DNA of 10,900 bases from an uncultured Fusobacteriaceae bacterium (GTDB lineage: Bacteria; Fusobacteriota; Fusobacteriia; Fusobacteriales; Fusobacteriaceae): contig CAMTJB010000016.1 of NCBI GenBank assembly GCA_947072715.1, positions 1-10,900 of the forward strand, given 5' to 3'. The position numbers and the translations under genes are program-made. The notes beneath the pieces are model-generated. The model was not told the origin of the DNA. It saw nothing but the letters and a program-made list of their open reading frames with translations, and searched no databases. Shown one piece after another: positions 7,037 to 10,900 of the stretch (the first letter of the stretch is position 1; each line of letters begins with the position of its first letter).

Positions 7037-7801
7037 CTATCTTAGAAATCCAGTTAAAGGTGATGAAGCTACTGCAATTTTGTTAACTTCAGGGCACTTT
7101 GCTAAAAAAGCAATTCTGCCAGCTTCTACTGCATTTTTAAATGCTTTTCCCATAGATATAGGATCTTCACTTGTTGCTATGGCTGTATCTACAAGAACTG
7201 CACTTACCCCTATCTCCATTGCTTCACAGGCATGAGATGGTTTTCCTATTCCTGCATCTACTATAATTGGTAACTTACAGTTTTCAACCAAAATTTCAAT
7301 CATATACTTTGTAAGCAACCCTCTATTTGAACCAATAGGTGCTCCTAGTGGCATAATTGCTGCGGCTCCAACTTTCTCCAATTTTTTAGCTACAATTAAA
7401 TCTGGATTAATATAAGGCATTACAATAAATCCTTCTTTTGCTAAAATTTCTGTAGCTTTTATAGTTTCCTCATTGTCTGGCATTAAGTATTTCATATCAT
7501 TTATAATCTCTATTTTTATGAAATCACCACATCCTGTTGCTCTAGCAATCCTAGCAATTTTTATAGCTTCTTCTGCCGTTCTTGCTCCACTTGTATTAGG
7601 TAGTAATTTTATATTTTTCGGTATAAAATCAAGTATATTTTCACTTTTTCCACTAATATCAACCCTTCTAAGAGCTACTGTTATCATCTCACTCTCACTT
7701 TTTTCTAACATTGGTTCTATTAATCCATAATTTGAAAATTTTCCTGTTCCTGTTATTAATCTACTATTAAATTCAATTCCACCAATTATAAGTTTATCCA
7801 T
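7037..7801 (-). CDS. thiG: thiazole synthase
   Basis: Cytoplasmic TIM-barrel enzyme that condenses 1-deoxy-xylulose 5-phosphate, dehydroglycine from ThiH and sulfur from ThiS thiocarboxylate into the thiazole phosphate. Lys96 in FIKIEI is the Schiff-base lysine. Other signatures are ITGTGKF (16-22), ALRRVDI (43-49), [14 protein letters not shown] (66-79), [12 protein letters not shown] and the closing [11 protein letters not shown]. The 254-residue length is standard. It begins 2 nt after thiS, and its ribosome-binding site GGAGGA is made of the last two glycine codons of thiS. Confidence 0.97.
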   Translation of the reverse strand: MDKLIIGGIEFNSRLITGTGKFSNYGLIEPMLEKSESEMITVALRRVDISGKSENILDFIPKNIKLLPNTSGARTAEEAIKIARIARATGCGDFIKIEIINDMKYLMPDNEETIKATEILAKEGFIVMPYINPDLIVAKKLEKVGAAAIMPLGAPIGSNRGLLTKYMIEILVENCKLPIIVDAGIGKPSHACEAMEIGVSAVLVDTAIATSEDPISMGKAFKNAVEAGRIAFLAKCPEVNKIAVASSPLTGFLR

Positions 7802-7803
7802 TT

Positions 7804-8007
7804 TTATCCTCCTGATACAAATCTTAATACTTCTATTTTAAATCCTTCATAAATTTCTGCATTATAATTTTCTTTGGTAATAATCTCTTCATTTAAAAGC
7901 ACTACTGTCCCCTCTTTTGAAATATCTAGATACTCTAAAAGTTTATCTATACTTATAGATTGCATTTTTTCTAATCTTTTTATTTCTCCATTTAACACTA
8001 TCTCCAT
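7804..8007 (-). CDS. thiS: sulfur carrier protein ThiS
   Basis: Small ubiquitin-fold protein (67 residues) whose C-terminal glycine becomes a thiocarboxylate, the sulfur donor to ThiG. It ends SGG as required for adenylation by ThiF, and [14 protein letters not shown] matches the ThiS core (VALNxxxVPRxxW-like). It is the first gene of the operon, with ribosome-binding site GGGGGTGA just upstream of its ATG. Expression is controlled by the riboswitch and terminator immediately upstream. Confidence 0.95.
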   Translation of the reverse strand: MEIVLNGEIKRLEKMQSISIDKLLEYLDISKEGTVVLLNEEIITKENYNAEIYEGFKIEVLRFVSGG

Positions 8008-8060
8008 TTTTGTTCACCCCCAGTAAATTTAAATTTTATTTATTAATTTTTTAATTACTT

Positions 8061-8094
8061 AAACAAAAAAAGCTGTACCCTTAGGATACAGCTT
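8061..8094 (-). terminator. riboswitch-controlled intrinsic terminator upstream of thiS
   Basis: On the minus strand AAGCTGTA (8094-8087) pairs with TACAGCTT (8077-8070). The stem extends by one U-G and two C-G pairs to a UAA loop, and a run of T residues with one G follows. It sits between the TPP aptamer and thiS, the normal position for a transcription-attenuation expression platform. The plus strand has no T run after the hairpin. Confidence 0.9.
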
Positions 8095-8138
8095 CAAAAA
8101 CAAAATTATTATTAAATAAAAAATAATTAAGTCTAAAA

Positions 8139-8223
8139 ATAGCTTTCCTACGCTGGTACTATCCAGATCAGGTTCAAAGGGTCAGTTAAAAAACTTCTCA
8201 GCCAAAAGGCTCCCCTAGCATAA
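8139..8223 (-). ncRNA. TPP (THI-box) riboswitch aptamer
   Basis: The minus strand contains the conserved TPP aptamer elements in order: GCTAGGGGAGCC, GGCTGAGA, a small P3 stem AGTT/AACT, GACCCTTTGAACCTGATC, TGGATAGTACCAGCG and TAGGAAAGC. CTGAGA and the CCTTTGAACCTGATCTGG stretch are the pyrimidine- and pyrophosphate-sensing parts. It lies 15-20 nt downstream of the operon promoter and ahead of an intrinsic terminator, so TPP binding should stop transcription of thiSGHFE. Confidence 0.97.
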
Positions 8224-8247
8224 ATTTTATTATTTTGTGTTAACTAC

Positions 8248-8277
8248 ATAATACTATTTTTTATTTTTAAATGTCAA
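8248..8277 (-). promoter_or_regulatory. sigma70-type promoter of the thi operon
   Basis: On the minus strand a perfect TTGACA (8277-8272) is followed after an 18-bp A/T-rich spacer by TATTAT (8253-8248). The start point would be near 8241, about 20 nt before the riboswitch core. The strong consensus suggests high basal initiation, with control left to the riboswitch. Confidence 0.85.
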
Positions 8278-8294
8278 TTTTTTTTAATATAGCC

Positions 8295-8322
8295 TTGTTA
8301 TTAAATTTTTAAATAGTATAAT
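8295..8322 (+). promoter_or_regulatory. promoter of the ferritin gene
   Basis: TTGTTA (8295-8300), a 16-bp spacer and a perfect TATAAT (8317-8322) face the ferritin gene. A start near 8329 leaves a leader of about 40 nt with the ribosome-binding site GGAGGT before the ATG at 8372. No obvious Fur box palindrome overlaps it. Confidence 0.65.
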
Positions 8323-8371
8323 ATATTATAGCATCATTAAAATTAATTTATTTTATTGGAGGTAAACACTA

Positions 8372-8893
8372 ATGGCATTAAGCAAAATTTTAGAGGAAAA
8401 AATTAACGAGCAAATTAACAAAGAATATTACTCTGCGCAGTTATATTTATCCATGGCTGCATATTTTGAAAGACAAGGATTAAAAGGATTTGCAAATAGA
8501 CTTTACGTTCAATATCAAGAAGAACAAACTCACGCACAAAAATTTTATAGATACATCAATGAAAAAGGTGGAACTATAAAATTAAATTCTACAGGTGAGG
8601 TTAAGTTCCATTGGGAAAATGCTATTGAAGTATTTACAGAAATTCTTGCTCACGAAGAGTTTGTAACGAAATGTATTAATGAAATAGCCGATGTAGCACT
8701 ATCTGAAAAAGATCATGCAACTTTCGGATTTGTACAATGGTTTATAAATGAGCAAATTGAAGAGGAATCTTCTGCAAGCGATACTCTTGCTAAGTTAAAA
8801 CTAGTAAAAGGTGAAGGAAGTGGAATGTTTATAATTGATAAAGATTTATCTCTTGTTACTTTCGTTGATAAAACTCTTACTTCAGCTGTTTAA
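8372..8893 (+). CDS. ftnA: bacterial non-heme ferritin
   Basis: Iron-storage protein (FtnA type) expected to form a 24-subunit cytoplasmic shell with ferroxidase sites. At 173 residues it is slightly longer than the usual 165-170. The di-iron ligands are present: Glu18 (NKEYYSAQLYL), Glu51 and His54 (EEQTHAQKF), Glu95 (LAHEEF), Gln128 and Glu131 (NEQIEEE). Bacterioferritin is unlikely because the FtnA-type sequence ALSKILEEKINEQINKEYYSA and the QWFINEQIEEE motif match ferritin. It starts at ATG with GGAGGT 8 nt upstream, is monocistronic, and ends at a strong terminator. Confidence 0.96.
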   Translation: MALSKILEEKINEQINKEYYSAQLYLSMAAYFERQGLKGFANRLYVQYQEEQTHAQKFYRYINEKGGTIKLNSTGEVKFHWENAIEVFTEILAHEEFVTKCINEIADVALSEKDHATFGFVQWFINEQIEEESSASDTLAKLKLVKGEGSGMFIIDKDLSLVTFVDKTLTSAV

Positions 8894-8944
8894 AATTTAA
8901 ATTCTAAAACAAATTATTAATATAAAATAATTAACTAATAATAT

Positions 8945-8977
8945 AAAAGAGGAAAAACTTATTGTTTTTCCTCTTTT
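8945..8977. terminator. bidirectional terminator between ferritin and RND genes
   Basis: A stem of GAGGAAAAAC / GTTTTTCCTC extended by four A-T pairs, with a 5-nt loop, is followed on + by a TTTTTCTT tract. On - it is followed by TTTTATATT. It lies between two convergent genes and can serve both, with the stronger T tract on the ferritin side. Confidence 0.85.
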
Positions 8978-9014
8978 TCTTATCTCTTTAAATTTATTTC
9001 AAATTATTTCTAAT

Positions 9015-10900
9015 CTATTTTTTTATTTTTTTTCCAAAATTAAAATTTGAAATTTTCTTAGTGAAATCTTCTATGTATTCATAAAGAATAGGTATTATAA
9101 TAAGAGTTAACATTGTTGAAAAAGTCATTCCAAATATTATTGCTACTGCCATACCACTATATATTTCTGAACCTTCTCCTATTCCAAAAGCAAGTGGAAG
9201 CATTCCTAAAACAGTAGTTGATGTTGTCATAATAATTGGTCTTAATCTTGTAAAGCACCCTTTTAATATAGCTTTATCTCTAGACATACCTCTTTTCCTT
9301 AAAATCTCTATATAATCTATAAGGATAATTGCATTATTTACAACTGTACCAGCCAACATTACAATACCTGTCATAACCATTACATCAAATGCTGAGTTAG
9401 TAATAATAAGTCCAAAATAAACCCCTATTAAGGCAAGTGGAATTGATCCAACAATAATAAATGGTAATGTAAAACTCTCAAATTGAGATGCTAATATTGC
9501 ATAAACCAGAAATATAGAAATCCCTAAAGACATCATTAGTTGAACTGAAACTTCTTGTAAACTTTCAGATTCTCCACCCCATGAATATCCTATATTTTTA
9601 GGTAAATTTAAGTCTTTGAAAGCTTTCAAAAATGTTTTTTGAATCTCTCCCATACCTATTCCACCATCATTTGCACTTAGTGTCACACTATAAATTTTAT
9701 CTATTTTTTTTATCTCTGAAGTAGCTTCTACTATACTAACTTTAGAAACATCTGAAACTTTTATAAAATCCCCTGTTGCTGTTTTTATATTTAATTGTTC
9801 TAGTTTTTTTACATCTCTTCTATCTTTTTCAGAAAGCCTTACTAAAACATCAATCTCTTCAAGTCCAGTTTTTACTGTAACAGTTTGTCCTTTTGTTTTA
9901 TCTCCGCCAAGGAATGCATAAGAGAGCTCTTTACTCAACTGTGCAGGATATATTCCATAGGTTTGTAATTTATCTCTGTCAACTTGTACTCTTAACTCTA
10001 AACTTCCAGATTCAGCACTTGAGCTAAGGTCAACAATACCTTTATTTTTAGAAATTTTGTCTTGTATTTTTTTTGCTATCTCTTTTACTTCATCTAAACT
10101 ATCTCCTGTAATAGAAAACTCTACACTTTTTCCTGCTGAGTCTGTTTGGAATTGATTAACTACAGAAGGTTTGATATCTGGAATTCCAATAGCTTTTTCC
10201 CTTACTTGTTCTTGAACATCAAAAACAGAAATTTTTCTATCACTTTTTGGACCTATATCTACATTAAATATAACCTTTGATTTATCTAAAATTTCAGTAT
10301 ATGTCTTCGTATGCTTATTATTAATAATAATACTTTCCATTTTTTCCATAATTTCTACTGATTTATCTAAAGATGCACCTTTAGGAATTTCAGCAATTAA
10401 AGCATATTTTCCAAAATCTTGTTTTGGCATAAATTCATTCTTAACTAATTTTGTTCCAATAACTAAAGTTGCTATAAATATTCCAAATATACCAATTAAG
10501 GTTTTTTTCTTATTTTTAAATGCTAGATTTCTTAAAAAAAGATATGTTCTTTTTATTTGAGTAAATATTTTTCCTGATTTTTCTATATTAATATCACTTT
10601 TCAAATATCTACTTGCTATCATAGGCATAAGAGTTAATGATACAATAAGTGCAGCTAAATTCGAATAAATTATTGAATAAGACATATCTCTAAATATCTC
10701 TCTTGCTAATCCAGGAATAAATAAAATAGGAACAAATACAATCATAGTTGTAAGTGCTGAAGCTATTAAAGATAATCCAACTTCAGATGCTCCATCTTCT
10801 GCTGCTGTCATAACATCTTTCTTTAACTCTGTAATGTGTCTGTATATATTATCTATAACAACAACTGAGTTATCTGTAAGCATTCCTACTCCAATTGATA
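9015..10900 (-). CDS. RND efflux transporter, HAE1/AcrB-like, 3' part (5' end outside the window)
   Basis: Inner-membrane proton-driven pump of the RND superfamily; such proteins work with a periplasmic adaptor and an outer-membrane channel to export drugs, detergents or lipids. The frame is open to the window edge, so 627 C-terminal residues are seen of a usual 1000-1050. The first visible residues (SIGVGMLTDNSVVVIDN) are TM4, so the ATG at 10883 is internal and not a start. Then come TM5-6 (about 40-90), the second periplasmic loop after KNEFMPKQDFG, and the second membrane half beginning near 445 with YAILASQFESF, VVNNAIILID (514-523) and RLRPIIMTT (547-555). Substrate is unknown. The adaptor and channel genes, if linked, would lie beyond the right edge. 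Confidence 0.93.
   Translation of the reverse strand, partial: SIGVGMLTDNSVVVIDNIYRHITELKKDVMTAAEDGASEVGLSLIASALTTMIVFVPILFIPGLAREIFRDMSYSIIYSNLAALIVSLTLMPMIASRYLKSDINIEKSGKIFTQIKRTYLFLRNLAFKNKKKTLIGIFGIFIATLVIGTKLVKNEFMPKQDFGKYALIAEIPKGASLDKSVEIMEKMESIIINNKHTKTYTEILDKSKVIFNVDIGPKSDRKISVFDVQEQVREKAIGIPDIKPSVVNQFQTDSAGKSVEFSITGDSLDEVKEIAKKIQDKISKNKGIVDLSSSAESGSLELRVQVDRDKLQTYGIYPAQLSKELSYAFLGGDKTKGQTVTVKTGLEEIDVLVRLSEKDRRDVKKLEQLNIKTATGDFIKVSDVSKVSIVEATSEIKKIDKIYSVTLSANDGGIGMGEIQKTFLKAFKDLNLPKNIGYSWGGESESLQEVSVQLMMSLGISIFLVYAILASQFESFTLPFIIVGSIPLALIGVYFGLIITNSAFDVMVMTGIVMLAGTVVNNAIILIDYIEILRKRGMSRDKAILKGCFTRLRPIIMTTSTTVLGMLPLAFGIGEGSEIYSGMAVAIIFGMTFSTMLTLIIIPILYEYIEDFTKKISNFNFGKKIKK

Larger units (their letters stand above)
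8008..8371. other. 364-bp divergent regulatory region between thiS and the ferritin gene
   Basis: This gap contains no gene. It holds, from left to right, the thiS ribosome-binding site, the attenuator terminator, the TPP aptamer, the thi promoter on the minus strand, and the ferritin promoter and ribosome-binding site on the plus strand. The two -35 boxes lie back to back about 17 bp apart. I see no separate repressor operator palindrome. Confidence 0.8.

Noticed and set aside
7473..7730. Plus-strand open frame opposite thiG
   Set aside because: It lies entirely inside a conserved enzyme gene and has no supporting signals.
8061..8223. Possibility of a tRNA or T-box in the thi leader
   Set aside because: The conserved CTGAGA and CCTTTGAACCTGATCTGG elements identify a TPP riboswitch; no T-box motif or tRNA arm is present.
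10881..10883. ATG at 10883 as the start of the RND gene
   Set aside because: The frame stays open upstream and encodes SIGVG, which belongs to the TM4 motif. The true start lies outside the window.
1..10900. CRISPR array, insertion sequence, prophage or toxin-antitoxin module
   Set aside because: No regularly spaced direct repeats, transposase, integrase or paired small regulatory genes can be seen.

Overview
The window is a low-GC, AT-rich chromosomal segment. It combines a PilT-type pilus motor and an RND efflux pump, both normally found in bacteria with an outer membrane, with an anaerobe-type thiamine thiazole operon that uses the radical-SAM enzyme ThiH. Codon use is strongly A/T-biased throughout. 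This fits Fusobacteriota (Fusobacterium, Cetobacterium, Ilyobacter or relatives). That placement is inferred from gene content and composition, not from a marker gene.

Layout. Positions 110-1165 (-) encode a PilT-like ATPase. A divergent gene at 1295-1801 (+) encodes a small exported thioredoxin-fold protein with a WCPQC motif; it has a strong extended -10 promoter. It converges on a two-gene split YeeE/YedE sulfur-transporter unit (2994-1889, -), and a perfect 30-bp inverted repeat lies between the converging genes. Upstream of that pair on the same strand is a CNNM/CorC (HlyC-like) membrane protein with CBS domains (4421-3078, -). It ends in an Asn-rich tail encoded by imperfect 9-bp repeats.

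The centre of the window is a complete, tightly packed thiS-thiG-thiH-thiF-thiE operon (8007-4728, -). It has a consensus sigma70-type promoter, a TPP riboswitch aptamer, an intrinsic terminator placed as the riboswitch expression platform, and a second intrinsic terminator after thiE. A possible antiterminator pairing between the 3' end of the aptamer and the first terminator can be read directly. The operon makes the thiazole moiety (ThiS, ThiF, ThiG, ThiH) and couples it to the pyrimidine (ThiE). ThiC, ThiD, Dxs and the cysteine desulfurase must be encoded elsewhere if the pathway is complete.

Divergent from the thi promoter is a ferritin gene (8372-8893, +) with its own promoter. It converges through a bidirectional terminator on the 3' part of an RND (HAE1/AcrB-like) efflux transporter (10900-9015, -), whose 5' end lies outside the window.

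Most of this is ordinary housekeeping and accessory content. I found no CRISPR array, transposon, phage or toxin-antitoxin locus, and no clear unknown system. The points most worth a second look are the readable riboswitch switching mechanism, the Gly-Gly codons of thiS doubling as the thiG ribosome-binding site, the minimal ThiF lacking the usual cysteines, the Asn-repeat tail of the CorC protein, and the unusually long perfect hairpin between the thioredoxin-like and YeeE genes.
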